64,000 bases of DNA from Rossellomorea vietnamensis (GTDB lineage: Bacteria; Bacillota; Bacilli; Bacillales; Bacillaceae_B): the NCBI RefSeq assembly GCF_008180415.1, contig NZ_VTEI01000001.1, positions 429,061-493,060 on the forward strand, given 5' to 3'. The notes under the pieces were generated by a model. It had not been told where the DNA came from. It made no database searches and worked only from the letters and a program-made list of their open reading frames with translations. Position 1 is the stretch's first letter. Each line of letters begins with the position of its first letter. Made by a program: the position numbers and the translations under genes. Below, one piece after another: positions 8,512 through 18,282 of the stretch.

Positions 8512-9354
8512 CTACAGACTTTCTTTAAAATCCTCCACCATACTTAAGAAACGGCTTTCTTCTTCTAAATAGGGAAGGTGGTTGCTTTCGTTAAAGATAT
8601 ATAACTGTGAATTCGGAATCTCTCTATGTATTTCTTCTGAATAATGCAGTGGACACTGCTTATCGTGGCTTCCGCAGTAAACTAGGGTTGGAATGTTAAT
8701 CCCCGAAAGTTTTTCACGAATATCAAAATTGGGAAGCTCTTGAAAAGAGTAATAATCCAGCCTTCTTTGAACGACTCTTCCGCTTGATGGTCTCTTAAAA
8801 TAGTCTTCTCTTTTATCTGCATTAAATAAAGACATGTTCGTCCATTCTTTATTGGCATTCTTTTTTTCCTCAACCGTTGCCTCAGATGATTTCAAAATGG
8901 CGAATATTTCTCTGAGACGTTTGTTTAATGGACTTTTGGAACAATACATACTTTCCCGGTTCTCCATATATTTTTTAGAGGCCGCAGCACCGCCGACAAC
9001 CAATCCTTCAAGACTATCGGAATATAAATCTCCATAAACAAGCCCTAACATTCCGCCAGTAGAATGACCTGCAAAACTCCATTTCTCCAAACCCAATGCT
9101 TCCCGGATCGATTCAAGATCCTTCACTGATTCTGCCATGCTCAACTCTTCTGCCAACTCAGCCCTGCAAGAGTTCCCAGCTTCTTTCAGATTAACAAGAA
9201 TAACTTTGAATTGATGCACAAAAGCGTCAGCAAAATAATAACCCAATTCATTAAATTCACTGTACAAGTGTGTGATACATACAGGTTTCCCTTTTCCTCT
9301 GACAAAGATTTCAAATAGCCCTCGATTCGTTTTTAGCAACTGCTGTTTCCACAT
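8512..9354 (-). CDS. Alpha/beta hydrolase (proline iminopeptidase-like fold)
   Basis: A 280-residue cytoplasmic hydrolase. The catalytic triad is visible: nucleophile elbow GHSTGG, acid in YCGSHDKQCPL, and base in NESNHLPYLEEE. The oxyanion strand is weak (VCITHLYSEF instead of the usual HGGPG), so esterase, lactonase and peptidase activities all remain possible. I chose the ATG at 9354 because GGAGGTG lies five bases upstream; 15 further in-frame codons upstream have no ribosome site. It is the last gene of a four-gene minus-strand run starting at 10736. Confidence 0.75.
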   Translation of the reverse strand: MWKQQLLKTNRGLFEIFVRGKGKPVCITHLYSEFNELGYYFADAFVHQFKVILVNLKEAGNSCRAELAEELSMAESVKDLESIREALGLEKWSFAGHSTGGMLGLVYGDLYSDSLEGLVVGGAAASKKYMENRESMYCSKSPLNKRLREIFAILKSSEATVEEKKNANKEWTNMSLFNADKREDYFKRPSSGRVVQRRLDYYSFQELPNFDIREKLSGINIPTLVYCGSHDKQCPLHYSEEIHREIPNSQLYIFNESNHLPYLEEESRFLSMVEDFKESL

Positions 9355-9406
9355 AAGAACACCTCCGCTAGTCATATGTCTCAATATTAATTCTGTCAAT
9401 TCATCC

Positions 9407-10165
9407 TTAATGCTTCGTATATTCTTGATAAAGTAGTTTCATAGCTTCAATAATCTTCTGATCTGCAGTTTTATCATGAAATCGGTTGGGCAGATTCACA
9501 GCTCCTACAGCAAAAAGGAGTGGTTGTTCTCCAAAAGCTCCCATGATGCCGATATCCACCAGAGCATGGTCCAACCCGCCAGTCATATGGTTTAAATGAA
9601 AGGAAGGAATCCCGTCTATACCGCCTTTTTGCCTAACCAATCCATTTATAATCGGAGTCCAGATGTCTGGTTTTTTTATATATTCTTCATAAATATGTAT
9701 TATTAAATTTAAGGTTTCATCCAGTTTTCCCTTATTTTCTTGGCTTCTAGGATTCTCCGTTGCATGGATGGATGGGAATGCGGCTTGAATTGTGTGATTC
9801 ACTTTCTCCCAGCCCCCACAGTACCTCACGATTTCTCCAGCAACATAGCTGTCGTGGCAGGCAATCATGACTTCAACAGCTTCCCGCAGCTGCAATGAAC
9901 TTCTTAATTGAAGATGCGGATACAATTCTTTACTATCTTCTCCGGGATTAAAGGAAATATTATCTACAAGGTCATTCCAATTAAGCTCACCTGTTTCTAC
10001 CCCCGCGGCTGCACAATACCCAATAGCTATCTTGGCAGCAGACGCCAGAGGGATTGTCATTTCAGGGTTGATGGAATCCAGGAAACCATTGCTCCTCGTG
10101 CAATAAACCTTAATCCCAATCTGTCCCTGCTGAATTTCGTTTAATTTAGCCAGTACCTGATTCAT
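9407..10165 (-). CDS. Serine hydrolase of the class A beta-lactamase fold, altered motifs
   Basis: A 252-residue protein with the SxxK motif (S42-A-A-K45) of penicillin-recognising enzymes. The later motifs depart from the class A pattern: where SDN is expected the sequence is CHDSYVAG, and where KTG is expected it is MTGG. There is no signal peptide, unlike secreted beta-lactamases. It may be a cytoplasmic esterase or amidase, or a non-catalytic homolog; antibiotic resistance should not be assumed. The start overlaps the end of the small membrane gene (10146-10382) by 20 bp, which implies coupling. Confidence 0.65.
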   Translation of the reverse strand: MNQVLAKLNEIQQGQIGIKVYCTRSNGFLDSINPEMTIPLASAAKIAIGYCAAAGVETGELNWNDLVDNISFNPGEDSKELYPHLQLRSSLQLREAVEVMIACHDSYVAGEIVRYCGGWEKVNHTIQAAFPSIHATENPRSQENKGKLDETLNLIIHIYEEYIKKPDIWTPIINGLVRQKGGIDGIPSFHLNHMTGGLDHALVDIGIMGAFGEQPLLFAVGAVNLPNRFHDKTADQKIIEAMKLLYQEYTKH

Positions 10166-10382
10166 TTTGCTTGCTCCTTCTTTTGTCTAAAATTAAGGAA
10201 TAAATCCAAGCTGCACCAATCCCGATCCAAAAAATAGCGAAGGAGGATAATAAGTCCCTTCCGAAAATCAAATTGTGGGAATGGTCAATGAACAACAAAA
10301 ACAAGAAGATGTAAAACCCAAAAACCACTCCCTTATCCCAGTGACTTTTTTCGGACTGTGTCATATTTCTGAAGAACTTCAT
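10146..10382 (-). CDS. Small membrane protein, unknown function
   Basis: A 78-residue protein with two hydrophobic segments (about residues 20-34 and 46-64) and basic ends. ATG has AGGAGG five bases upstream. It lies 9 bp after the preceding gene and overlaps the next by 20 bp, so it belongs to the operon. Not recognised. Confidence 0.65.
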   Translation of the reverse strand: MKFFRNMTQSEKSHWDKGVVFGFYIFLFLLFIDHSHNLIFGRDLLSSFAIFWIGIGAAWIYSLILDKRRSKQNESGTG

Positions 10383-10391
10383 CTTAGCCTC

Positions 10392-10736
10392 CTAATCTTC
10401 AAAAACCAACACTCTTAATTGAGCAATTGAGAGCGTAGTACTAACCTGAACCTTTTCTTTAAACAGACCCTCTTCAAGAAATAGAAGTCTTACGTCACCG
10501 CTCCGAGTAATGGTTGCCTTCACTTTAAATGGGCCCTCCTTGAATAATAAAAGTTCGTATGAAGAAGTGATACCCAGCCTGGAGATTGAAGTCTTCCACC
10601 AAGATAGAATTTCCAGAGAATCCACCCACCCTGCTTCAGGGAATGCCAAATTATCAATGACAAAATAAATACGGGCCAATTTTCCTTTGTCTTTTTCTAC
10701 TATTCCTTCATCAGAAACAACAAGTTTGAATTTCAA
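10392..10736 (-). CDS. Hypothetical 114-aa cytoplasmic protein
   Basis: Not recognised. The sequence alternates beta-like stretches (ARIYFVIDNLAFPEAGW, YELLLFKEG, VRLLFLEEG) and has no cysteines, signal or membrane segment; it could be a small beta-sandwich of the immunity-protein or DUF type. First gene of the 10.7-8.5 kb operon, 9 bp from the next. Confidence 0.6.
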   Translation of the reverse strand: MKFKLVVSDEGIVEKDKGKLARIYFVIDNLAFPEAGWVDSLEILSWWKTSISRLGITSSYELLLFKEGPFKVKATITRSGDVRLLFLEEGLFKEKVQVSTTLSIAQLRVLVFED

Positions 10737-10785
10737 GATTGCCCTCCCAATTTAACAACTGGACATTCCATTATTAACTTATATA

Positions 10786-11695
10786 TCAGAATGGAATTTT
10801 GTCATCCTTGGTTTTATACTTAAATTTCTTAGTAAGGTAAACCAACTCATGGTCCTTTTTAAACCCAACTTTCGTATAGAGCCTTATTGCTTTTTCATTT
10901 GTTGAGTCCACACAGAGTGTTACCGAATGCATAGAGTTGAATGAGAATAACCAATTCAGCGCTTGAGATACTAATCGGGCTCCTATTCCTTTCCCTCTTG
11001 CTGATTCATTTACTGCAAAGAATTATATGCTCGCTTCTCCAAATTCAGGTTCTGCTTCGGCATAAATATATCCTGTTAAAAGGCCGTCTTCACTCGTCAT
11101 CATTACTTTATTAAAATCATTCATCCGTTCAATCATTTGACTGCCATTATAATAACTGCCAGGAAAAGTTTGGTCGTGCAGTTCTTTCATCGCACTATAG
11201 TACTCTGGTGTGATTTCTTGAATTGGCTCACCAATCACCTTCTTCACATCTTTACGGGCAAAGCCAAGGATGGACTGTACACTCTGGTGAACAAAACCCA
11301 GTCCCTCCGCCATGGCAATCACCTTCTCATTTTCCTTATTTGGAAACATACTGATACTGTGGACTTGATTTGGTATCAATTTAATCATCCGATCCCACAT
11401 ACTCTGCATGAATTCAATATGAGTTTCCTTGAGAAAAGGTCCCCAAATCTCGGCGGTATTATTTTCAATATCCGCATCAAAACCTAAAACTCCGACCAGC
11501 TTTTCTTGATCATAAGCAACCGAAAAGCTTTCCGTATAATGTATATCCGTTATATCATTCCCTGATTGAATGAGCGATCTCTTGACTATCCTCGCCGCAG
11601 TAACCTATATGTGAGGCTTCGTTTCTATTTAAATGGGAAATGAATTCTGCAACTCGATCAACTTCCCCTTCATTCATGGCTCTCATTTTCAACAT
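10786..11695 (-). pseudogene. GNAT N-acetyltransferase (two-domain), inactivated
   Basis: A GNAT protein of about 300 codons is recognisable but broken twice. An N-terminal segment starting at ATG 11695 (GGGGGAAG upstream) loses frame near 11590; the reading continues in another frame to an in-frame TAA at 11023-11025. The C-terminal half downstream is intact in frame and carries the acetyl-CoA loop ARGKGIGARLV and the family ending NEKAIRLYTKVGF. The two lesions make loss of function likely unless they are sequence errors. Confidence 0.8.
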
Positions 11696-11839
11696 TGCCG
11701 CTTCCCCCTAATGAACTGTCTCTTTAATAAATAGCTTTCTTGCAACTCAATAAAATCCCAGTGGAAGTATATACAAAAGATCAGTTATCTACAGAAAAGT
11801 TACAATCAAAATGACCATGAGTATTATCTTCAGGCGGTC

Positions 11840-12378
11840 TTAATTCCTTTGTGGCACAAGGATGAATAACATAATAGCTGCGAATATGGAAAAACCGCTC
11901 GCGATAGAAAAAGTATAATAAATGCTATATCCTTCCATAATAAGCAGGCTTATCGGCAAGGAAGCACAAACAGCACCCAGACAGCCCCCTCTCCTTGAAT
12001 ACCAAACAATCCAGCCCCATATAGGAGAAAAATAAAGGCAGCACCCATCCATGTAAAAAAATAATATCTAGGAAAAAAATCAAATAATATCATGGAATAG
12101 ATGTAGTAGGAAATCAACATGCTCATAAAAAACACTATTGTATGGAAAGCTGCTGAGACAGAGGTCCGGCTTTTGGTAATGATGAGTGTTGAGATAAAAA
12201 CCCAAAATCCAAGTTGATTTCCAATCACCCCTAAGATAGTACCATCAGCAAACTTGGCTATTATACCTAAAAGCAAACCCAACACACCTTACAAATAAGG
12301 TGCTTTTAATCTTTTCCCTGTCCAAAAAGGATTTTCACTTGAATGAACAGGACTCAAAGCAGCTCTTGTCAATTTCAT
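11840..12378 (-). pseudogene. Polytopic membrane protein (DUF6518-like), inactivated
   Basis: Reading from ATG 12378, 29 codons end at an in-frame TAA (12289-12291). The same frame then continues with a hydrophobic protein (LGLLLGIIAKFADGTILG..), which shifts frame near 12050 into a second frame ending at 11840. The joined product would be about 175 residues with four or five membrane segments. Assignment to DUF6518 is from memory of the pattern and is tentative; the double lesion is seen directly. Confidence 0.6.
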
Positions 12379-12432
12379 TTCCTTCTTCCTTGTTCATCTT
12401 TATCCAGAAGGAAGGATATTCAGCATAATCAA

Positions 12433-12690
12433 TTAAAGAGCAAAAGCTTTAAAGGCAGCGAATATCGAGAAAAATACAATCAAAGATAAAATAACATCCA
12501 TTTTCTTATTCAGCTCTCTCTCTAAGCCAGGTATTCGTTCTATTAAGAAATAACTTATCGAGACAAGGCATCCAGCAAGGATCCCTCCTTCAAGTGTAGA
12601 AAGATCATATACATATTGATCAATCCACCTAAGTGAAATAACTGAAAAGGGAACAGAAAGGGCTTTGAAAAAAGTTGAATAAGTTTGCAT
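12433..12690 (-). CDS. Small membrane protein, unknown
   Basis: An 85-residue protein with two likely membrane segments (about residues 35-49 and 65-84) around a charged linker, IERIPGLERELNKK. ATG has GGGGG about nine bases upstream. No recognisable family. Confidence 0.55.
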   Translation of the reverse strand: MQTYSTFFKALSVPFSVISLRWIDQYVYDLSTLEGGILAGCLVSISYFLIERIPGLERELNKKMDVILSLIVFFSIFAAFKAFAL

Positions 12691-12872
12691 AATTGCCGTC
12701 CCCCTCTTACGATCTCTGATTAATTTCTAATTAGACGAACACTAGTTCAAAATGGTTTCGTTATTCATGTTCCTTTTTCTCACTAATGAATCTTGCTCAT
12801 ACAGTTCTTTTAAGAATACAAAAACAGCAATCGAAAGAGGATTGCTGCTTGCACTTTAACTATTCAGTTCTA

Positions 12873-13058
12873 CTATCGGCTGCTCTCTTTAGTAGTTTTG
12901 ATATAATTCATTAAGAGAACAGTACCTGACACATTCAATATCAAACTCGAACCAAGCAAAATCCCCTTAAAGACAGTTGCTAACGGCATCGTAACTCCAA
13001 GCAGCAGAAAGATTAAACCGCATAGCACAAGCACTAACCCTTTTGTTTTGTTATCCAT
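12873..13058 (-). CDS. Small two-span membrane protein, unknown
   Basis: A 61-residue protein with two hydrophobic segments (residues 7-28 and 31-50) and short charged ends. GGAGG lies nine bases before the ATG. Not recognised. Confidence 0.55.
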   Translation of the reverse strand: MDNKTKGLVLVLCGLIFLLLGVTMPLATVFKGILLGSSLILNVSGTVLLMNYIKTTKESSR

Positions 13059-13180
13059 TAAAATAATCCTCCATACGATGACACATCAGATTTTATATCT
13101 ATTATACGAAACAGCAGAAGATTGGTTTCATTTTTTAAACTTTTTTCCACTAGCATCCGTTACTTTTTCCTATCTATTAT

Positions 13181-14050
13181 TCACTTATACTTATCCAGAC
13201 AGCGAATAATGACATCAGGTCGATCTTTATGTATTTCATGATCACTATTTTCTGCGATTATCAGCTCTGCACTGTCTGTAAGCATGGACAACTCGATTTG
13301 TAACTCTCTCCAAGCATCCTCATACTGATATGCTTCTTCCTCTGGTATGCCATGCTCTATAAAAGGCACTGCTGATACCAACTCGTCCCTTGCAATGATT
13401 GTTAACGGAACTTCGGGAAATGGTCCAGCAGCTTTAATTATTTCGCTATCCTCTCTCCAATTAGCGAATTCTTCCGCAACGGTTTTAAAAAGAACTGGAT
13501 TAGTGATAAAATCCTCATACATACTGAACTGTTCTTTAGTTAAATCCTTTTCAGCTTCCAGAAGGACATCACGGTAACTCGTTCTTAACTCTGCTCTTGA
13601 TTTGGTTGATGAATTTCTATTACTCTCTATCATTTGTTCTACACTAATCATTGAATTCATAACAGGCAAATCCAATTCGTATAGTTTCTGAAAGTTATAA
13701 GATGTGGAATCTATCAGTATGACACCCTTTAATCTCTCAGGAAACATCTTGGCATATTGCTGGACACAGAGGCCGCCAAATGAGTGCCCGATCAACACGA
13801 AGGGGTCTTGGATAGCCAAATCGGTCAATAAGGCGTTTAATTCTTCAGCGATATTATTTACATTCCGTTGTGTTTCTGACTCTTCACTCCTGCCATACCC
13901 AGCCCTATGGTATAGGATGATGGTAAAATCCTTCTCCAATTTCTTTATGAAAGCATCCCAGTTGTAAATAGAACCGCCGATACCCAGTTCAAAAACTAGA
14001 ATTGGCTTTCCCTCTCCTCGAACAATATATTCCAAACCTGATAACCTCAT
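13181..14050 (-). CDS. Alpha/beta hydrolase
   Basis: A 289-residue hydrolase with nucleophile elbow GHSFGG, the preceding LYHRAGYGRSE of the epoxide-hydrolase/esterase type, and a C-terminal base in AENSDHEIHKDRP. The oxyanion strand VFELGIGGS lacks the usual HG dipeptide. No signal peptide. It begins 10 bp after the zinc-ribbon-like gene at 14061-14405 and is probably cotranscribed with it. Substrate unknown. Confidence 0.75.
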   Translation of the reverse strand: MRLSGLEYIVRGEGKPILVFELGIGGSIYNWDAFIKKLEKDFTIILYHRAGYGRSEESETQRNVNNIAEELNALLTDLAIQDPFVLIGHSFGGLCVQQYAKMFPERLKGVILIDSTSYNFQKLYELDLPVMNSMISVEQMIESNRNSSTKSRAELRTSYRDVLLEAEKDLTKEQFSMYEDFITNPVLFKTVAEEFANWREDSEIIKAAGPFPEVPLTIIARDELVSAVPFIEHGIPEEEAYQYEDAWRELQIELSMLTDSAELIIAENSDHEIHKDRPDVIIRCLDKYK

Positions 14051-14060
14051 TTGATCCCCC

Positions 14061-14405
14061 TTAAAATTTTCTCTTACAATACATCTTAGCCATAGAAGAC
14101 GGCGAGAATTCCACCTGGTAATTGGGGTGAAGTTCTCTTCTTGCTTTTTCAGTTAACTCTATTCCTATTCTGTTATGTTTCTCTTCAAGTTGTATTCCGC
14201 CTGGCCGGATTCGATCAAAGTCCCAATCAATCCATTCTCCATATCCCTCGGCCCAGTCTATTAATTCATCCTTCAAGCTTTCTGAAAGAGAAAGATCATT
14301 AATATCCAGATTACAATAGCATTTTTTACACCAAAACGGGTCAGCCCCTACATCACCTTCAATCATAAGTTCAAAGGTATCTCCTGAATCACACAAACAT
14401 TTCAT
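14061..14405 (-). CDS. Hypothetical protein with CxC / CxxC zinc-ribbon-like N-terminus
   Basis: A 114-residue protein beginning MKCLCDSG and followed by FWCKKCYCNLDI near residue 25. The spacing suggests one small metal-binding knuckle. The rest is acidic and tryptophan-rich, then basic. Function unknown. First gene of a two-gene unit with the hydrolase at 13181-14050. Confidence 0.6.
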   Translation of the reverse strand: MKCLCDSGDTFELMIEGDVGADPFWCKKCYCNLDINDLSLSESLKDELIDWAEGYGEWIDWDFDRIRPGGIQLEEKHNRIGIELTEKARRELHPNYQVEFSPSSMAKMYCKRKF

Positions 14406-14459
14406 GTGTTATCGTCCCCTACCTATTTTTCATTAAGCTGTTTCTCTACTCATAATTGA

Positions 14460-14813
14460 CTAAGACAATCTCCATGAAGGAATCAAGGAATGAAAGCGAA
14501 ATAAATAACTCATCGGAATATGAATGGTGACATAAATAGTGAGAGTGGTGATATAAGTAAGAAACCATAAAGGCAGGGCCGCGCCAAGAAACAAGTAAAG
14601 GAGAAGCATCCCTGCAGGAAAAGGTACCAGCACAATCAACCACATCGGGCTACCCAAAAATTCTGTTAAACCACCTAAAGAAACAACGGTAAATCCTATT
14701 ATGAATGCCTGCCAAAATGGAATACCGCTGCTGATGATCATGCTTCCCACATAATAAGAGAAGCCATTTAACGTAACCGCCAATATAAAATCAAACAAGT
14801 ATTTTACTTTCAC
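14460..14813 (-). CDS. Integral membrane protein, unknown
   Basis: About 117 residues, mostly hydrophobic, with four likely membrane segments. I prefer the GTG at 14813, which has GGGAG eight bases upstream; a TTG at 14837 would add eight residues but has only a weak site. Not recognised beyond polytopic membrane protein. Confidence 0.55.
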   Translation of the reverse strand: MKVKYLFDFILAVTLNGFSYYVGSMIISSGIPFWQAFIIGFTVVSLGGLTEFLGSPMWLIVLVPFPAGMLLLYLFLGAALPLWFLTYITTLTIYVTIHIPMSYLFRFHSLIPSWRLS

Positions 14814-15065
14814 TTCCCCAGCTCCCTGCACCTTCAATGCTTCTTTATAAAATGATTGATTAATAATCCACTTTCCAATGGGTGTATCCTAATAAAATGA
14901 ATCCAAATTTGACTGTGAAACTATTTTTAAGGAATGGATGATTCTTAAGAGTGCTTTTTTCTTCCTGATTTCAATGCTGGTAAGTTACATCTTTATTTTA
15001 ACATAATTACCCATTTATTTTATATCTTCAGAATCTCCTAATAGTTAAAGGTCATTAAATGAAAA

Positions 15066-15095
15066 ATGGAGTGTAATCACGTGATTACACTCCAT
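15066..15095 (-). terminator. 30-bp perfect palindrome, terminator of the AraC-type gene
   Basis: ATGGAGTGTAATCAC and its exact reverse complement abut with no unpaired loop base, followed on the minus strand by TTTTTCATTT. It lies 26 bp past the stop codon. Confidence 0.75.
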
Positions 15096-15121
15096 CATCT
15101 TTTAGATTGCTCTTCATTCAA

Positions 15122-15994
15122 TCATTTTTTCAAAACAGGAATCCAAATTTCACTTTTGACTACAGATGATCTTAAATCCTTACTTTTGATGGATAAGATT
15201 TCTGGCCCTTCTACTTGTTGATAGCTTGAGGCAGGAAACCACTCGGAATATATACGTCCCCATGTTTCCTGCAGTGTGTCAGGAAAAGGACCAGCAGACT
15301 CAAATACTGCCCATGTGTACTCGGGTACTTCGAGAACGGAATAGCCTTTTGGAGTACTATCTGTCGTCGCCGCCCCTATATAATGGTCCAACTCCCCTTT
15401 TTCCTCCATTCGAGCCTCCGAAAAGTTCGCAGAAGCCTGTATGATTCCTCCTGGTTCTAAGTTAGAGAGTTCGGTAAGTTCTTGGATTTCCTCATTATCC
15501 AATTTATTCCACATCGCGGTGATATGTGGGTTTTCACCACTAAATATAATAGGCACCCTCTTCTTGATCCCTGCGATTTTAAATGCTGCCTTATGTTCAA
15601 TTCGGTAGTTCATTTCATTTCCTCCCATGATTGATAATTGAAAGGTCATTCGTGGAAATGCTTTTAATGCTCGGCTGTTATTTCTGGCTTCTGATGGAGT
15701 GACGCCATGCAAACCTTGATAGGCTCTTGTAAAAGAATCCGGCAATTGATATCCATATTTCATCGCAATATCAATGATTTTCATTCTGCTGTCACTTAGT
15801 TCAAAAGCAGCAAGAGTCAGTCTCCTTCTGCGGATATATTCCGATAGTGTAATACCTGCCAGAAAAGAAAACATTCTTTTAAAATGATATTCTGAACATA
15901 GAGAAAGCCTCGCCACTTCTTTAAAATCAATATCACTAGTAAGATTCTCTTCAATATACTGCAGTGAGTCATTCATGTTCTTAAGCAAATCCAT
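15122..15994 (-). CDS. AraC-family regulator with GyrI-like effector domain
   Basis: A 290-residue regulator. Two AraC helix-turn-helix motifs fill residues 1-105 ([20 protein letters not shown] and [20 protein letters not shown], ending GVTPSEAR). A GyrI/SOUL-like small-molecule domain follows from about 130 to the end, with the typical W-x-x-I-Y-x-E-W-F-P segment near the C-terminus. Relatives such as Rob or BltR-type proteins sense drugs or lipophilic ligands. ATG 15994 has GGGAGG six bases upstream; longer in-frame versions do not. No target gene is adjacent. Confidence 0.85.
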   Translation of the reverse strand: MDLLKNMNDSLQYIEENLTSDIDFKEVARLSLCSEYHFKRMFSFLAGITLSEYIRRRRLTLAAFELSDSRMKIIDIAMKYGYQLPDSFTRAYQGLHGVTPSEARNNSRALKAFPRMTFQLSIMGGNEMNYRIEHKAAFKIAGIKKRVPIIFSGENPHITAMWNKLDNEEIQELTELSNLEPGGIIQASANFSEARMEEKGELDHYIGAATTDSTPKGYSVLEVPEYTWAVFESAGPFPDTLQETWGRIYSEWFPASSYQQVEGPEILSIKSKDLRSSVVKSEIWIPVLKK

Positions 15995-16394
15995 TTTGTT
16001 GACCTCCCTTACCAAAACAATAACAGGAACTTCAATTTCCCAACCGACTTTCCATGCACAGAATTGCAGGGAAGCGGTAAATGAAAGAATAAATGCAATG
16101 GAACCAGCCTGCAAACCTATCAACTACTCGGATGCTGAAGGAGCGCTCTACCCTTTAAAGATACTTCTCTAAAATTTTCTGCTGAATTCTTATTATTTTG
16201 CTCCATTCACAATTCTTATCCACATCCACGAGATTGTGATATTGACCTTTCAAGCCTCATATCACAGCAATGTAATCTATTTTTATGTAAAAAATAGCCT
16301 ATCACTTTAATGGCGTACCTTATGTTTATCTACCCATTCATGTTGCTGCCTCTGTTATAACCTTTCCTTCCCCTGGGACAATTACATCTCTGTG

Positions 16395-16559
16395 TCACTC
16401 CTTAATTCTCCGTATTTCAAAAACAAAATAAAGAATCCAAAAAGGTATCCAAAGAAATGGCCCATATGGTTTGAATTCTTGACGTAATAAGAAAATAAGC
16501 AGTACTCCCACAACTAAAAACGGCAGCAGAAGCATCCAGTAACGTTTACTTTTTAGCAT
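16395..16559 (-). CDS. 54-aa small membrane protein
   Basis: Two hydrophobic segments (residues 8-25 and 33-48) between basic ends (MLKSKRYW, EIRRIKE). ATG has GAGAGG five bases upstream. A complete small frame with a good start; the function is not known. Confidence 0.5.
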   Translation of the reverse strand: MLKSKRYWMLLLPFLVVGVLLIFLLRQEFKPYGPFLWIPFWILYFVFEIRRIKE

Positions 16560-16642
16560 TCATACCTCTCCACGGAACTATAATCAAATGGCAGTATGCA
16601 CTCATAACTTGGCTATATCCCCATTAAAAACAAACAGTAAGC

Positions 16643-16834
16643 TCAATCGCCAACCGAAATTTTCCGTTCAAATATAATTTCATAATCTGTTGGTTTTCCA
16701 TGTCCGTTATATTTGAGAGGCAGTACCTGAACCAATCTCCAGCCCTGTGCAGCGTGCTCATCGATTACCTCTCTGTGCTGAGGAGAAGTGAAAAATCCTC
16801 CAAGGGTCGTTTCAACATACTTGTATTCATACAT
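16643..16834 (-). CDS. DUF4177 domain protein
   Basis: A 63-residue protein: MYEYKYV, a short loop, the conserved HREVIDEHAAQGWRLVQVLP and IIFERK match the DUF4177 pattern (small beta-alpha-beta fold, function unknown). ATG 16834 has GGAGGGG six bases upstream; an in-frame ATG five codons earlier overlaps that site. Confidence 0.8.
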   Translation of the reverse strand: MYEYKYVETTLGGFFTSPQHREVIDEHAAQGWRLVQVLPLKYNGHGKPTDYEIIFERKISVGD

Positions 16835-16918
16835 TGGCAGCCCCTCCATCTTCTTTTATATGTTATATACGAGGCTGGCCTCGAAATGGTTTCAATCAGG
16901 AACTATTAACTAAAGAAA

Positions 16919-17013
16919 AACCCCTGTGAAGGTCACTAAGGGGTGCCGTTTTGGTAGAGAAAATTACCAATAGCATTATAAGTAGCAGGCTAATTCATAT
17001 GAATTAGCCTGCT
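16919..17013. other. Two hairpins between divergent genes
   Basis: ACCCCT / AGGGGT at about 16919-16946 and a perfect 30-bp palindrome at 16984-17013 (arms AGCAGGCTAATTCAT) followed by TTTATTTG. They lie between divergent starts (16834 minus, 17246 plus), where no terminator is expected, so they may be operators or relics of a deleted gene. Confidence 0.5.
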
Positions 17014-17245
17014 TTATTTGTTGTTATAACAATGTTTGTATTCGAATTTGGGGTTTATTAGCACTTCGAATATTGAACAGATAATAAATGAGATGTTAAT
17101 TAGGGTGATAAATGACTTGTCAATTAGCAACCTGTTCTTGCGAAGATGAGCATCTAGTATTGTTTGATACAATTGTGAATAATGGATATTTCTATATACG
17201 GGCAGCTTGCTGGAATATGATCTTACTACAATGGGGTGGCATATA

Positions 17246-17725
17246 ATGAAAATCTACTCAGTTGAGGATATACCGAAAAACAAAATAATTGAATTTTTCA
17301 AATTACATTGGGGAAGTCCAGAAATGGTTATTTCAAGTGGCGTTTATGATTGTAGTATATTAGAGGGTTTTGCAATTGTAAATGTGAAAGGAGCAATCAT
17401 TGGCTTAATTACTTATATAATCAAAGATAAAGAATTGGAAATTATATCATTGGATAGTATTGAAGAAGGTAAAGGAATAGGCACATCGTTAGTTCAAGAA
17501 GTAGAAAATCTTGCTATTAAAAAAAGATGTAGACTCGTTAAACTTATAACAACAAACGATAATTTATCAGCATTAAAGTTTTATCAAAAAAGAGGTTTTA
17601 TTCTTTCTCACATTATAAATAATGCAGTTGATAAAGCAAGAGAGTTAAAACCAGAGATACCCTTGATTGGCAATGAAGGTATCCCAATAAGAGATGAGAT
17701 TGAATTGATAAAGATATTAAACTAA
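17246..17725 (+). CDS. GNAT family N-acetyltransferase
   Basis: A 159-residue acetyltransferase with the acetyl-CoA loop EEGKGIGTSLVQEVE near residue 75 and the family end motif NLSALKFYQKRGF. ATG 17246 has GGGGTGG six bases upstream; the longer in-frame version has none. The gene is visibly more AT-rich than its neighbours, which fits transfer, but that is only an inference. Substrate unknown. Confidence 0.85.
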   Translation: MKIYSVEDIPKNKIIEFFKLHWGSPEMVISSGVYDCSILEGFAIVNVKGAIIGLITYIIKDKELEIISLDSIEEGKGIGTSLVQEVENLAIKKRCRLVKLITTNDNLSALKFYQKRGFILSHIINNAVDKARELKPEIPLIGNEGIPIRDEIELIKILN

Positions 17726-17762
17726 CGAAGGCTTTAATGTAATAAGAAGATCCTAAAAAATC

Positions 17763-17796
17763 AAAAAACCCAGATCCTTTTGAATCTGGGTTTTTT
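17763..17796 (+). terminator. Terminator of the GNAT gene
   Basis: ACCCAGAT / ATCTGGGT stem with an 8-nt loop and TTTTTT. Confidence 0.88.
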
Positions 17797-17879
17797 GCTG
17801 TAAAATACAGTATTATTCTTAGATCTCTAAGCCTAGTTTATCAAAGTCCGTAAGTAAGACAGGTTTTTTAGACGCTTAA

Positions 17880-18070
17880 TAATAAGGGGAGAATTTCCCC
17901 TTATTTAGTAAAACAGCTCCTAAAATGGCTTTAATAGAGGGAAATATTCCCTCTATTTGCTAAAAATCAGGTCAAAAGAGTCATTTTTCTTTGCTTAAGG
18001 GGAAAATTTCCCCTTATTCACCTCAAATCGGCATCTATATTTTATCATAACGGGAAATTTTCCCCTTATT
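17880..18070. repeat. Four spaced GGGGAAATTTCCCC-type palindromes
   Basis: Palindromes of 19-25 bp centred near 17892, 17944, 18006 and 18058, that is about 52, 62 and 52 bp apart. Arms are AAGGGGA / TCCCCTT, with one GAGGGAAATATTCCCTC version. Sequences between them are not obviously alike. They fill the 500-bp gap before the HesB-like gene. Confidence 0.75.
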
Positions 18071-18162
18071 GATCTAACATTGCATTGAAATCTCTTCTTA
18101 TCATAAGCGTCTGCTCAATTGCAGGGTAAGAAAAAGTTAATAATAAATATCCACAATAAGAA

Positions 18163-18200
18163 AACGCACTGTGTATTTTAAAGTGAATTCACAGTGCGTT
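18163..18200 (-). terminator. Terminator after the HesB-like gene
   Basis: AACGCACTGTG / CACAGTGCGTT stem, followed on the minus strand by TTCTTATTG. It lies about 80 bp past the HesB-like stop codon. Confidence 0.6.
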
Positions 18201-18282
18201 ATCTTATTTGTATCTAATGCGCTCCTCTAAAGTAAAACTGTTTTCAAGCCTCACTGAGGTCTTCTCATACTTATATTACAGA

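Noticed and set aside
9407..10165. Active secreted beta-lactamase
   Set aside because: No signal peptide, and the SDN and KTG motifs are not present in canonical form.
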